A stretch of DNA of 64,000 nucleotides, from positions 17,370 through 81,369 of the forward strand of contig JAYPUW010000009.1 in NCBI GenBank assembly GCA_038134285.1, given 5' to 3'. The position numbers and the translations under genes were made by a program. Shown in pieces: positions 16,954 to 26,093 of the stretch (its first letter is position 1; each line of letters opens with the position of its first letter). Source of the stretch: UBA3478 sp038134285 (GTDB taxonomy: Bacteria > Bacteroidota > Bacteroidia > Flavobacteriales > Flavobacteriaceae). The notes under the pieces are model-generated. The model saw only the letters and a program-made list of their open reading frames with translations, made no database searches and was not told the origin of the DNA.

Positions 16954-19005
16954 GTGAACATCATAGGTAACCTGCACCCCATATTTATACACCTCCCTAT
17001 CGGGATCTTTGTCTTTGGGTTTTTGCTAGAACTCTATTCTTTAGGGATCAAGAAGACGCTCCCCACAGAGATTAGAAGGTTCACTTTAGGCATCACCCTA
17101 GTGAGCAGCCTCATATCTATAGCGACAGGTCTCATCATTGCAGATCAAGGGGCCTACGATACAGATGCGGTGGCACTGCACAGAAACCTCGGTATACTCT
17201 TTAGCCTCGGCACGCTAGTGCTGCTTGTCCTAGCAAAAAAAATCGCGGCAGGAGCGCCCAGCCGTTTATATATGGCGAGTTATACGGTGCTACTCGTCAT
17301 CCTAATCACTACCGGACATCAGGGCGGAACACTAACGCACGGCGAAGGCTTTATCACAAGTACCTATAGCGAAAGCGAGATCGATTTGACGGTGGCCTCA
17401 GTTGAAGATGCTCAGGTCTATACCGATCTCATCCAACCCATATTGAATCAAAAATGCGTGAGTTGCCACAACCAAAACAAGACCAAAGGAAAGTTGCAAC
17501 TCACCTCGTATGAGATGCTCTTAAAAGGCGGAAAGAACGGAGGGCAAATGGCGTCTGACAGCGAACGCCTTAAGCTGCTGCTCGAACGGATTCATCTCGA
17601 ACAAGAAGATGACCTCCATATGCCTCCTAACAACAAGCTTCAACTTTTAAGTGATGAAAAATCTTTACTCGAGTGGTGGGCGGCAAATGACTTTTGTGCG
17701 AATTGTTCGGTGGCTTCCTTGGCCCCAGATGCGAACTGGCTTGAGGTGCTTCGCAGACTCACCAATACATCTACTCCACTCGAGAAGTGGAAGTCTAAAT
17801 ACGATAGAGTACCTGAATCTTGGATTCAAGAGCTGCGGGAGCGTGGATTTTCGGTTCATCCGGTCGATAGTGATCATCCTATGCTGCGGATCGGTGCACG
17901 GGGTATAAAGGCACTTCAAACCCGAGATTTTAGGCTCCTCAAAAAATACGCAGAGAATATCATCGAGATCGATCTCAGTTATTCAGATTTCAATGACGAA
18001 TTGGCCCCTCAGCTCGAAGTATTTGAGAACCTATTAAAGTTAGACCTACCCCATACCCTTATCACCGATAAGGCCCTCTCAAGCATTCAAAAACTCTCTA
18101 ACCTGAATGCATTCAATGGATTCGCAACAGCACTTACCGCAGCTGCGCTAAACGACTTTGAGAATATGCCTGAGCTCAACAATCTCTACTTGGCCTCGAC
18201 GCAAATCAGCGAGAAAGAGATGGCCGAATTCAACGCCCAGCAAGCTTCGATCACCATCCATTACATTCCAGACGACGCCTTCCCAGAAAGTAGGCTCACA
18301 CCGCCTATTCTTGAATATATCAGCACATTATTCAAAGATTCAACCGAGATCAAGATCAGCTCTACTTTTAAAGAGGCTACTATTCACTACACCCTAGACG
18401 GAAACTCTCCAGATTCAACCAGTCTAGTTTATGACGGCCCACTAAACCTTAGCCATTCATCGGCCCTAAGGGTTGTCTCCTATCTTGAAGGATGGAAAAA
18501 CAGCCCTGAAGCATCTGCTCACTTTAGAAAAGCATCACTCGCACCTACCACAGTCAAACTGCTTGCTCCAGCACATCGATCTTACACCGCAAATGGTGCT
18601 GAAACCCTTGTTGATTTGACCCCTGGGAGCCTCGACCACAAAGACGGCAAATGGTTAGGATTTGAGGCTATGCATACCGGAGCAGAAGTGACCTTCGATC
18701 AACCTCAAACCATCAATACCGTCAGTATAAGCGCACTCTCAGCCACTGGTAGTTGGATCTTTTTTCCTGCTGCTATAGAAGTCTATGAGATCACTCCAGA
18801 TGGGCAACGCTTACTTGAAAAAGCTACCTTCGCGGCTGAAGGTCCGGGTGGTGAAGTCAAACAACAATTCTTTGACCTCAATCTCAAAGGCCAAACGGTA
18901 GATCATCTAAAAATAGTAGTGAAAAGCCGCATGAAAAACCCCACATGGCACGCTAGCCCTGGGAGCCCCAGTTGGGTATTCATAGATGAAATTCTTTTCA
19001 ATTGA
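16954..19005 (+). CDS. DUF2231 - cytochrome c - LRR-like - chitobiase-C-type fusion protein
   Basis: A 683-residue multidomain membrane protein starting at GTG. Residues about 1-135 are a four-helix DUF2231 membrane domain (LHPIFIHLPIGIFVFG). About 145-250 are a cytochrome c domain with one haem site, CVSCH at 168-172, and a distal HMPP Met. About 300-430 look leucine-rich-repeat like. About 450-520 match a chitobiase/beta-hexosaminidase C-terminal-type domain (TIHYTLDGNSPDSTS). The C-terminal 140 residues look like a galactose-binding beta-sandwich. It could be the membrane electron acceptor of the cluster, which is an inference. Confidence 0.82.
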   Translation: MNIIGNLHPIFIHLPIGIFVFGFLLELYSLGIKKTLPTEIRRFTLGITLVSSLISIATGLIIADQGAYDTDAVALHRNLGILFSLGTLVLLVLAKKIAAGAPSRLYMASYTVLLVILITTGHQGGTLTHGEGFITSTYSESEIDLTVASVEDAQVYTDLIQPILNQKCVSCHNQNKTKGKLQLTSYEMLLKGGKNGGQMASDSERLKLLLERIHLEQEDDLHMPPNNKLQLLSDEKSLLEWWAANDFCANCSVASLAPDANWLEVLRRLTNTSTPLEKWKSKYDRVPESWIQELRERGFSVHPVDSDHPMLRIGARGIKALQTRDFRLLKKYAENIIEIDLSYSDFNDELAPQLEVFENLLKLDLPHTLITDKALSSIQKLSNLNAFNGFATALTAAALNDFENMPELNNLYLASTQISEKEMAEFNAQQASITIHYIPDDAFPESRLTPPILEYISTLFKDSTEIKISSTFKEATIHYTLDGNSPDSTSLVYDGPLNLSHSSALRVVSYLEGWKNSPEASAHFRKASLAPTTVKLLAPAHRSYTANGAETLVDLTPGSLDHKDGKWLGFEAMHTGAEVTFDQPQTINTVSISALSATGSWIFFPAAIEVYEITPDGQRLLEKATFAAEGPGGEVKQQFFDLNLKGQTVDHLKIVVKSRMKNPTWHASPGSPSWVFIDEILFN

Positions 19006-19011
19006 TTGCAG

Positions 19012-19737
19012 ATGAAACGATTCATGCGCGCCTTTGCCCTATTAGCAATCACCTTCTTCATTTTCTCATGCTCAGAGACCATTTCTGTTGAGGAGGAGGT
19101 GCTTCAAGATGCGTTTGATGCTCATGGCGGCATTGAGGCATACTATAACCTTAAGAACTTTTCCTACCTTAAGATTAGCTATACCTCTGAAGCTGAAGGC
19201 ACTATTCGCGATACCCTAGAACAGCGCATAAGTCACCCTCTATTCAATGATACCTATTTGACGTACTCCAAAGAAGGGGTAGTCTACGAGGTTTCTCATT
19301 TAGGCAATCAACTCTCATTGCTTCAAGACGGAACACCAGTCAACGACAGCCTTCTCGTTGAACAGCACCAAAGTACTGTAGACGGGGCCAAATTTGTATT
19401 CTTTCAACCTTTTAAGCTCAAGGACAAGAAAGCCCAACTGAGCTATCAGGGTGTGCGCATCCTTGAATTGGGTAAAGGCACTAAAAAAGTGCATCATTTA
19501 AAGGTCACATACAAGGGGTCTTCAGACACCTGGCACTTCTTCATCGACACCAATAACCACCAGGTGGTGGCCAACGCAGTGAAGCATAACGAGAAGATGA
19601 GTCTGATTACTAATGATTCCATGCAATGGCATCAGGGATTACTTGTGCATCGCAAACGCACGAGCTACCTCTCAAATGATGCCTTTGAATCCATTCATCC
19701 GCAGGCCTTTTACGATTATGTAATGTTAGACAATTAG
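19012..19737 (+). CDS. DUF6503-like lipoprotein
   Basis: A 241-residue lipoprotein with signal and lipobox IFSC (Cys20 from the ATG at 19012). A TTG two codons earlier is possible but less likely. The motif DAFDAHGGIEAYYNLKNFSYLKI and the all-beta rest resemble DUF6503, a LolA/LolB-like fold family that may carry a hydrophobic ligand. It is separated from the DUF2231-cytochrome gene by six bases and closes the exported cluster. It is convergent with the M20 peptidase gene. Confidence 0.65.
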   Translation: MKRFMRAFALLAITFFIFSCSETISVEEEVLQDAFDAHGGIEAYYNLKNFSYLKISYTSEAEGTIRDTLEQRISHPLFNDTYLTYSKEGVVYEVSHLGNQLSLLQDGTPVNDSLLVEQHQSTVDGAKFVFFQPFKLKDKKAQLSYQGVRILELGKGTKKVHHLKVTYKGSSDTWHFFIDTNNHQVVANAVKHNEKMSLITNDSMQWHQGLLVHRKRTSYLSNDAFESIHPQAFYDYVMLDN

Positions 19738-19740
19738 CGG

Positions 19741-21021
19741 CTACAAGCCCGCCTCCCTCACAAGAATCAAGAGCGCCAACTGAATGGCCTTGTGTCCTTC
19801 ATCATTCACCCACCACTCATCAAGCGAATGGGCGTTACCGCCGAGGCCTCCACGACCTATGGTAATAGCCGGTATGCCAAGTGAAATTGGTATGTTTGAA
19901 TCGGTTGAACCACGGGTGAGTTCGGGCACCGCTCCGAAATATTCAGTTGCCGCCAATGCACGCTGAATTAAGGGGAGTGAAGGATCTAATTCTCCTGACG
20001 GACGGTTTCCGATTTTCTCTACGCTAACGGTCAGAGCTTCTCCCCTTCTTCGGACCGCGTTTTGCTCTTTTAAGGCTTGCTGAACGGCCCGATTTAAAAG
20101 AGCTTCCATCTCATCAAGGCGATAAGGTGCTATGGATCTAACGTCAATAAGCATGCTTGAGCTGAAGGGGACAGAATTTACGGAAGTCCCTCCTTCAATG
20201 ACCCCAACGTTGTAGCTAGTGCGAGGTCCGGTTTTGGTGTAGGCGTCCGCGGCTTGTACAAAATGATGCATAGCTGAGCCAAGCGCGTGGTGCGGATTTG
20301 CTAATCCAAAGGCTCCCCATGAGTGTCCACCTGGTCCGTCAAAGGTGACCTTGTAACGGTAAGAACCCAGGGCTTTGTTGTTGACGCGCCCGATATCGCC
20401 TCCGTCAATAGAAATCCATGAGTCAATTGATTGTCCTCTCTCGCTAAAAACCTCTTTGACTCCTCTTAAATCCCCAAGGCCTTCTTCTCCTACTGTGGCC
20501 ACCAAAAGCACATCAGAAGTCGTTTGAATTTCTTGCTCCTTTAATGTCTTTGCAATAGTCAACAGCATGGCCAATCCTCGTGTGTCATCTCCAATCCCAG
20601 GGGCAAACAAGGTGTCGTTACGCTGGGTGACACTCACATCTGTCCCTTCAGGAAAGACGGTGTCTAGGTGCGCATTCAGGGCGACTGTCTTATCTCCTTT
20701 AGTTCCAGGCAAATAAGCCATCACATTGCCAACCGCATCTATCCAAACCGAATCAATACCCACAGCGCGAAGCTTTGCGGCAAAGGCTTCGGCCCTCTCT
20801 TGTTCCATAAATGGCGGAGCGGCAATTTCGGTCAGCTCAATGTGCTGCGCCATGGTAAAGGATTCGTCTTGTTCGATGGCTTCAAAGGCACGTTGCACCA
20901 CTTTACGCTTTGAAAGGGTACGAATCTCTTTTTTAAAAGTGTTCTGAATAGCGGTCGACTCTTGAGCCTGCACAGTAAAAGAAAATGCTGCGGCTACAAG
21001 CATTACTAAAAATTTACGCAT
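19741..21021 (-). CDS. Secreted M20 family metallopeptidase
   Basis: A 426-residue M20/peptidase-T-like dizinc hydrolase with a signal peptide (cleaved near AQA-Q20). Metal and catalytic residues are present: H118 and D120 in NAHLD, D145 or D146 in GIGDDTRG, and the Glu pair E179-E180 in VGEEGLGD. The dimerisation insert contains GGHSWGAFG. It should cleave small peptides or acylated amino acids in the periplasm. Its ATG overlaps the stop of the TspO-like gene upstream by eight bases, which suggests cotranscription. Confidence 0.88.
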   Translation of the reverse strand: MRKFLVMLVAAAFSFTVQAQESTAIQNTFKKEIRTLSKRKVVQRAFEAIEQDESFTMAQHIELTEIAAPPFMEQERAEAFAAKLRAVGIDSVWIDAVGNVMAYLPGTKGDKTVALNAHLDTVFPEGTDVSVTQRNDTLFAPGIGDDTRGLAMLLTIAKTLKEQEIQTTSDVLLVATVGEEGLGDLRGVKEVFSERGQSIDSWISIDGGDIGRVNNKALGSYRYKVTFDGPGGHSWGAFGLANPHHALGSAMHHFVQAADAYTKTGPRTSYNVGVIEGGTSVNSVPFSSSMLIDVRSIAPYRLDEMEALLNRAVQQALKEQNAVRRRGEALTVSVEKIGNRPSGELDPSLPLIQRALAATEYFGAVPELTRGSTDSNIPISLGIPAITIGRGGLGGNAHSLDEWWVNDEGHKAIQLALLILVREAGL

Positions 21022-21799
21022 GAGAAGAAGGGACTAGTTTTTTATATACAATGAATAAGAGCATTAGTGTTAGTAAGCCAAAGGCAAATTGAAGCGTATT
21101 CAATACCTCTGGGTAGGCCGATCTGAAACCCCACTCGGCTATGTGCTTTGCATAGATGCCGTAAAATGCCCATAGTATGGGTAGCAAATACCAAATCGAG
21201 CGACGCATAAGTGAAACCAAAAGAGCAACCGTGGCGGCAACTCCGACCATGGTGCTGGTCCATTCTGCTTCAGAGAGCCCCCATCTTCCGAAATCCATTG
21301 CCACTAACAAGGCTGTAGCGTTGGCGATGGTAGCCACAGTGATCCATCCAAAATAGACGTTAAAGGCACCGCGCACATAGAGGGTAATTCGATCGGGCTC
21401 TTTGATTCTATGAAGGTAATCGGTGATCCAAATAAGGCTCAATAGTAAAATGAGTATGATGAACATCGAACTGGAAATTTTGAGATAGTGCCAAGCAAAA
21501 ATCCAGGCCATATTGGCAACCCCGTTGACTACCCAAAAAAAACTAAGCTCACTGCTCGAGAACTGATTTGATTTGAAAATAAGTAAGACATAGCCCAATA
21601 AAGCCATATAAATCACCCCCCATATACTGAAGGTAAAACCGGCAGGAGTAAACAAATTAAAATACCGATCTGAGAGCTCACCTGTGGTGAATCCGTTTAT
21701 CGGAAGTGCATTAGCGGCCGCATTGACCGCAATCACCGCTACAAACACAAGTGCGGCAATGAGTTTTTGATTCAAAGATTTCGAAAACATCAGATGCAA
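21014..21799 (-). CDS. TspO/MBR-related membrane protein
   Basis: A 261-residue protein with about seven to eight hydrophobic helices. FTPAGFTFSIWGVIYMALLGYV is the signature of the TspO/MBR (tryptophan-rich sensory protein) superfamily in its longer, distant form. Such proteins bind tetrapyrroles or act as membrane sensors; the role here is not known. ATG at 21799 is taken as the start, with an alternative at 21790. A TACATTTA element lies 11 nt upstream. It overlaps the M20 peptidase gene downstream. Confidence 0.8.
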   Translation of the reverse strand: MHLMFSKSLNQKLIAALVFVAVIAVNAAANALPINGFTTGELSDRYFNLFTPAGFTFSIWGVIYMALLGYVLLIFKSNQFSSSELSFFWVVNGVANMAWIFAWHYLKISSSMFIILILLLSLIWITDYLHRIKEPDRITLYVRGAFNVYFGWITVATIANATALLVAMDFGRWGLSEAEWTSTMVGVAATVALLVSLMRRSIWYLLPILWAFYGIYAKHIAEWGFRSAYPEVLNTLQFAFGLLTLMLLFIVYKKLVPSSHA

Positions 21800-21809
21800 T
21801 TTTGACTCT

Positions 21810-21817
21810 TAAATGTA
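21810..21817 (-). promoter_or_regulatory. Near-consensus -7 element (TACATTTA) for the TspO-M20 operon
   Basis: The minus strand reads TACATTTA, one mismatch to TAnnTTTG, 11 nt before the TspO-like ATG. The same octamer followed by AGA/AGAA occurs on the plus strand at 21872, upstream of the divergent gene. Confidence 0.35.
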
Positions 21818-21871
21818 GGTCTAAATCGAAAAAGACCCGAAATCGACCCTTAAATCTTTTCAAAGTTCTTG

Positions 21872-21879
21872 TACATTTA
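21872..21879 (+). promoter_or_regulatory. Near-consensus -7 element (TACATTTA) for the M20D amidohydrolase gene
   Basis: TACATTTA lies 22 nt upstream of the ATG and has one mismatch to TAnnTTTG. It mirrors the element at 21810-21817 on the other strand. Confidence 0.35.
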
Positions 21880-21901
21880 AGAAGCATAACCTTTTAAACC
21901 T

Positions 21902-23503
21902 ATGAATCCTAACTTACTCCTTCGAAACCTAATGCTCATCACAGCATTCAGCACTGTAGTGTACTCTTCAGCACAGCAGACTTTTAGTGAAGAAGACATC
22001 GAAAAAATGAAGGCGCGCGCCTCTGAACTAGTATTAGAAAATCAAAAGCTCAGCCAGGTCATGGTCGACAAGATTTTCAGTTTTGCCGAGCTCGGGTTTC
22101 AAGAAAAAGAATCGTCAAAATACCTCACGGGGCTCCTTGAAAAAAACGGCTTTGAGATTGAATACGGCGTGTCGGGTATACCCACCTCTTGGGTAGCACG
22201 TTGGAGCCGCGGTGAAGGCCCGGTGATTGCACTCGGAAGTGACGTAGATTGTATTCCTAAGGCCTCTCAATATCCAGGGGTTGCCTATCACAAACCTATC
22301 GTTGAGGGTGCACCAGGTCATGGAGAGGGTCACAATGCAGGGATTCCGCTCAACATCACGGCGGCACTTGCGGTCCAAAAAGTAATGAAAGAAAACGATC
22401 TAGAAGGCACGCTTATTTTATGGCCGGGTATCGCTGAAGAGCTGGTAGCATCTAAGGCCTGGTTTGTTCGCGACGGTCTATTCAATAAGATTGATGCCTG
22501 CATCTTTACCCACGTCAGCAGTAATATGGGTGTCTCATGGGGTGCCTCTTCTGGTACTGGATTGATCTCGGTAGAGTTTACCTTCGAAGGCGATGCGGCA
22601 CATGCAGCCGGAGCACCTTGGAGAGGAAAGAGTGCAGCAGATGCGGTTGAGCTCATGAATATCGGATGGAATTATAAGCGCGAGCACCTCGATCCACTTA
22701 AACGCTCACACTCCATCATTTCTGACGGAGGAGATCAGCCTAATGTGGTTCCGTCAAAATCAAGCATCTGGTATTACTTCAGAGACGTCACCTATGAAGG
22801 TATCATGGAGATGTACGAATCGGCCAAAAACATTGCCGAGGGTGCGGCTCTGATGACAGACACTAAGATGAGCTACAAAATATTAGGTACGGCTTGGCCA
22901 CGCCACTTCAATAAGAGCATCGCCGAGACCATGTATAAAAATATAGAAGTAGTGGGGCTTCCTGAATGGTCAGAGGCTGATCAAACCCTTGCCAAAGCCG
23001 TTCAATCAGAGTTAGGGAATAAAAAAATTACCGGCCTCTCAGAAGAACTGAATCCACTCGGATTACCCGTCGAAAAACCGGTCAGTGGAGGAAGTGATGA
23101 TATCGGAGATGTTTCATGGACCTTGCCTACCGTAACCTTGCGCTTTCCGTCAAACATACCTGGACTACCCGGACACCACTGGAGCAATGCCATTGCCATG
23201 GCTACTCCCATTGCACATAAAGGAGTGACTGCGGGGGCTCAAGTCGAGGCCATGACACTCATCGACATGCTCACCAAATCGGCAGTTCTTGAAGAAGCCT
23301 GGGCTTATTTCAATGAAGAACAGACAAAAGAGACCAAATACCAACCCATGATAGAGGCGAATACTGAGGCTCCTATCTACCTCAATACAGCAATTGACGA
23401 GCGTTTTAGACCTGCGCTTTCAAAATATTTCTACAACGAAAAGAAATACGATTCGTATCTCGAGCAATTAGGGGTAAGTTATCCTACGCTTAAAAAAGAA
23501 TAG
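21902..23503 (+). CDS. Secreted M20D amidohydrolase (AbgB-like)
   Basis: A 533-residue M20D amidohydrolase related to the aminobenzoyl-glutamate hydrolase subunit AbgB. It has a signal peptide (ends near SSAQ). Family landmarks are FSFAELGFQE, IALGSDVDCIPK, GHGEGHNAG, WPGIAEELVASKAWFV and GDAAHAAGAPW. In typical M20D members the Gly-His motif carries a metal-binding Cys (GHGCGHN); here that position is Glu. It probably removes an acyl or amino-acid group from a small exported substrate. It lies six bases before xdhC; whether it belongs functionally to the molybdenum block is unclear. Confidence 0.87.
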   Translation: MNPNLLLRNLMLITAFSTVVYSSAQQTFSEEDIEKMKARASELVLENQKLSQVMVDKIFSFAELGFQEKESSKYLTGLLEKNGFEIEYGVSGIPTSWVARWSRGEGPVIALGSDVDCIPKASQYPGVAYHKPIVEGAPGHGEGHNAGIPLNITAALAVQKVMKENDLEGTLILWPGIAEELVASKAWFVRDGLFNKIDACIFTHVSSNMGVSWGASSGTGLISVEFTFEGDAAHAAGAPWRGKSAADAVELMNIGWNYKREHLDPLKRSHSIISDGGDQPNVVPSKSSIWYYFRDVTYEGIMEMYESAKNIAEGAALMTDTKMSYKILGTAWPRHFNKSIAETMYKNIEVVGLPEWSEADQTLAKAVQSELGNKKITGLSEELNPLGLPVEKPVSGGSDDIGDVSWTLPTVTLRFPSNIPGLPGHHWSNAIAMATPIAHKGVTAGAQVEAMTLIDMLTKSAVLEEAWAYFNEEQTKETKYQPMIEANTEAPIYLNTAIDERFRPALSKYFYNEKKYDSYLEQLGVSYPTLKKE

Positions 23504-23508
23504 CCTCA

Positions 23509-24516
23509 ATGACCCACGAACTCCTCGACATACTTGGCGCTTATAAAGACTACCGATCTAAAGGAATCTCTTGTCTTATGGTCACCTTGGTGCACCTAGA
23601 GGGTTCTTCGTATCGAAAGCCAGGAGTTCGAATGTTGATCGCCGAGGATCACAGCATGGTGGGCGCCGTTAGTGGGGGCTGTGTGGAGAAAGAAATCCTG
23701 CGACAATCGCTTGGTGTCTTTGAGTCCAAGACTCCAACCGTAATGGAATACGACGGGCGTTACCGATTGGGCTGTGAAGGAATACTCAAGCTTCTCATTG
23801 AACCGTTAGAACTTGATGCAGCAGCCATAGCAGAAATCGTAAAGGCTGTCGATACCAAGCAGCCCTTAACATGGAAGTCGCACTACCGCCTTGAATTGGG
23901 AGCCCAGGCCGATTTAGGATCTGAAATCTGTATTGGCCCTAAATCTTATGCTTTATCGCCCAACCGTAAGCCGAAAGGAGAGGCTGTTTTTGAACAAGAC
24001 CTAGCCGCTTTGAACGAGCTTTTCATCTTTGGGGCAGAACACGACAGCGCCATCCTCAGTCAAATGGCAAGCACTATAGGATTCAGGGTGCAGGTGGTGG
24101 CTCCACCAGACGAGCAGAAAACAATCGAATACTTTAAGGGGGCGTATCAACTAATGACTCCCCTGTTTTCAGAGATTAGTGACCTAGCTATTGGGCCGAA
24201 CGCTGCTGTGGTACTCATAACCCACAGTATCAGTAAAGACACCCAGTACCTGCTCGAGTTAACCGACTTTAGGCCGGCCTATATCGGACTCCTCGGCCCT
24301 GTACATCGAAGAGAGCGTCTGATTGATATCCTGCTCGAACGCAGGCCAGAAACAGACGATCACTTTATTGATCTTCTTCGCGGACCTGCCGGACTCGACT
24401 TAGGTGCCCAAAGCGCCCCAGAAATTGCCCTTTCTATTTTAAGTGAGATTTTATCGGTATTCCGCCAAAAAGACGGAAAGCCCCTGCATCAAAAAAGAGG
24501 AAACATCCATGCCTAA
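23509..24516 (+). CDS. XdhC/CoxI family molybdoenzyme maturation protein
   Basis: A 335-residue protein with an N-terminal XdhC/CoxI domain (SSYRKPGVRMLI, then MVGAVSGGCVEKE) and a C-terminal Rossmann-type XdhC domain (ELFIFGAEHDSAILSQMA, then YIGLLGPVHRRERL). XdhC proteins bind molybdenum cofactor, promote its sulfuration and hand it to xanthine-oxidase-family enzymes. It overlaps the mocA-like gene by eight bases. The target is probably the IorA/IorB-type enzyme coded at 30.6-33.3 kb. Confidence 0.92.
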   Translation: MTHELLDILGAYKDYRSKGISCLMVTLVHLEGSSYRKPGVRMLIAEDHSMVGAVSGGCVEKEILRQSLGVFESKTPTVMEYDGRYRLGCEGILKLLIEPLELDAAAIAEIVKAVDTKQPLTWKSHYRLELGAQADLGSEICIGPKSYALSPNRKPKGEAVFEQDLAALNELFIFGAEHDSAILSQMASTIGFRVQVVAPPDEQKTIEYFKGAYQLMTPLFSEISDLAIGPNAAVVLITHSISKDTQYLLELTDFRPAYIGLLGPVHRRERLIDILLERRPETDDHFIDLLRGPAGLDLGAQSAPEIALSILSEILSVFRQKDGKPLHQKRGNIHA

Positions 24517-25105
24517 ACTGGCTGCACTCCTCTTATCAGCGGGTCATTCGTCACGAATGGGCCAGCCCAAGGCTCTGTTAGAGTGGCAGCAGCGACCGCT
24601 CATCAAACACCAGCTTGAAACGCTAAAGGCCTTAGACTGTCCCATAGCCGTTGTGCTTGGAGCGCATGAAGAGGCCATCTCAACGGTGTTGAAAGATGAA
24701 GTAGTCTTGCGTGTAAGCCATGCAAAATTCGATGCGGGTATGGGATCCTCGATTTCCGCCGGCATCTCAGCGATCCGTCAACTTAATCCCGAAGCGGTCT
24801 TGATTGTAGCGGTAGATCAACCCCTCATTACTGCCGCTTACCTTAAAGCACTCGTTGACTTCTTTCTTCAGAACACTGCCGGTATTGTACAGTCGACCTC
24901 AACCGAAGGGTGGAAGGGTATTCCGGCCATTTTTAGCGCTACCTATTTTGATGAACTTGAAGGGTTAGATGGAGATTTAGGAGCGAAACCCGTGGTTAAA
25001 AATCACCTTGACGACTGTCTGGCTTACACGCCTTCAGCGCTATTGACAGACATAGATACCTACGCACAATACGAGGCCTTGAAAAAGGCTAACCCCCAAT
25101 CTTGA
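24509..25105 (+). CDS. MocA-like molybdenum cofactor nucleotidyltransferase
   Basis: A 198-residue nucleotidyltransferase: the N-terminal signature LLLSAGHSSRMGQPKALL fits the MocA/MobA group, and VAVDQPLI is the metal-binding strand. MocA joins CMP to Mo-molybdopterin for xanthine-oxidase-type enzymes. The ATG at 24509 follows a purine-rich AAGAGG site and matches the family start; the frame is open upstream within xdhC. Its 3' end overlaps the convergent moaA gene by 17 nt. Confidence 0.88.
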   Translation: MPKLAALLLSAGHSSRMGQPKALLEWQQRPLIKHQLETLKALDCPIAVVLGAHEEAISTVLKDEVVLRVSHAKFDAGMGSSISAGISAIRQLNPEAVLIVAVDQPLITAAYLKALVDFFLQNTAGIVQSTSTEGWKGIPAIFSATYFDELEGLDGDLGAKPVVKNHLDDCLAYTPSALLTDIDTYAQYEALKKANPQS

Positions 25106-26093
25106 TCATCGAGCGATTGCTCTGATGATTGTGGTAATTCTCAAAGGTTTCAGGAGAATCAAGTCCGGCGCGAACGGCCTTTTTAAGCTGCAGTACTTTT
25201 TGAATGACTGGCTCTATAGGTTCGCCTGAGCGCAGTGCGCCAAGCAGGTCTTGCTCTTTGTCGGAGAACAAGCAATTGCGAAGCCTTCCATTAGCCGTCA
25301 GTCGTATGCGATTGCAGCTGTCACAGAACGGATTGGTAACGGTGCTAATGACCGCAAAACTTCCTTTAAATCCGCTAATCTTGAAATTTTTAGCCGTGTC
25401 GTTGGGGGCATCTTTAAGACGCTCGACGCGATCTCTACCATAATGCCCTTCGATGCGTTCCAAGATGCTTGCGAGAGAAACGGTTTTCGATTGGTCCCAA
25501 GCATTGCCCTGAAAAGGCATGAATTCAATGAAGCGAATCGATAGAGACTCTCTTTCAGTCAGGGCAACAAAGTCAATGATTTCGTCTTCGTTTTGACCTT
25601 TTAAAAGTACTGCGTTGATCTTCACATCAAACCCTTCACTGAGCACCATCTGCAGGTTAGTATGCACGCGCTCAAATTGATCGCGAAGGGTGATTGTGTT
25701 AAAGGATTCCGCATTCAGGGTATCTAAACTAAAGTTCAGCTTACGCAGACCAGCTCGTTTGAGATTATCAAGGTAACGATCGAGCAATAGTCCGTTGGTG
25801 GTGAGTGCCAGTGAAACCTTTAGGGTAGACAAGCGCTCGAGAATCTCTCCAAAATCTTTACGCAATAGAGGCTCTCCTCCGGTCAATCGTATCTTATCGA
25901 CCCCGTGATGGACAAATACCTTGGCGATTTCATAGACCTCATTTGGGGTCATCAGACTCTCCTTCGGGCTCAATTGAATTCCGGCACTGGGCATACAATA
26001 GGTACAGCGCAAATTGCACTTCTCAATGAGCGAAATCCGCAAATAATTGTGAAAACGCTGATGAGAATCGTATAGAATGCCCGAATTCTTCAT
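25089..26093 (-). CDS. moaA: GTP 3',8-cyclase MoaA
   Basis: A 334-residue radical SAM enzyme doing the first step of molybdopterin synthesis from GTP. The N-terminal cluster motif CNLRCTYCM and SAM-binding LTGGEPLLRKD are present. The C-terminal second cluster uses NPFCDSCNRIRLTANG and the Cys in RNCLF. The usual C-terminal GG is here IGG. It is the last gene of the minus-strand operon; its start touches the moaCB stop, and its end overlaps the convergent mocA-like gene. Confidence 0.97.
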   Translation of the reverse strand: MKNSGILYDSHQRFHNYLRISLIEKCNLRCTYCMPSAGIQLSPKESLMTPNEVYEIAKVFVHHGVDKIRLTGGEPLLRKDFGEILERLSTLKVSLALTTNGLLLDRYLDNLKRAGLRKLNFSLDTLNAESFNTITLRDQFERVHTNLQMVLSEGFDVKINAVLLKGQNEDEIIDFVALTERESLSIRFIEFMPFQGNAWDQSKTVSLASILERIEGHYGRDRVERLKDAPNDTAKNFKISGFKGSFAVISTVTNPFCDSCNRIRLTANGRLRNCLFSDKEQDLLGALRSGEPIEPVIQKVLQLKKAVRAGLDSPETFENYHNHQSNRSMIKIGG

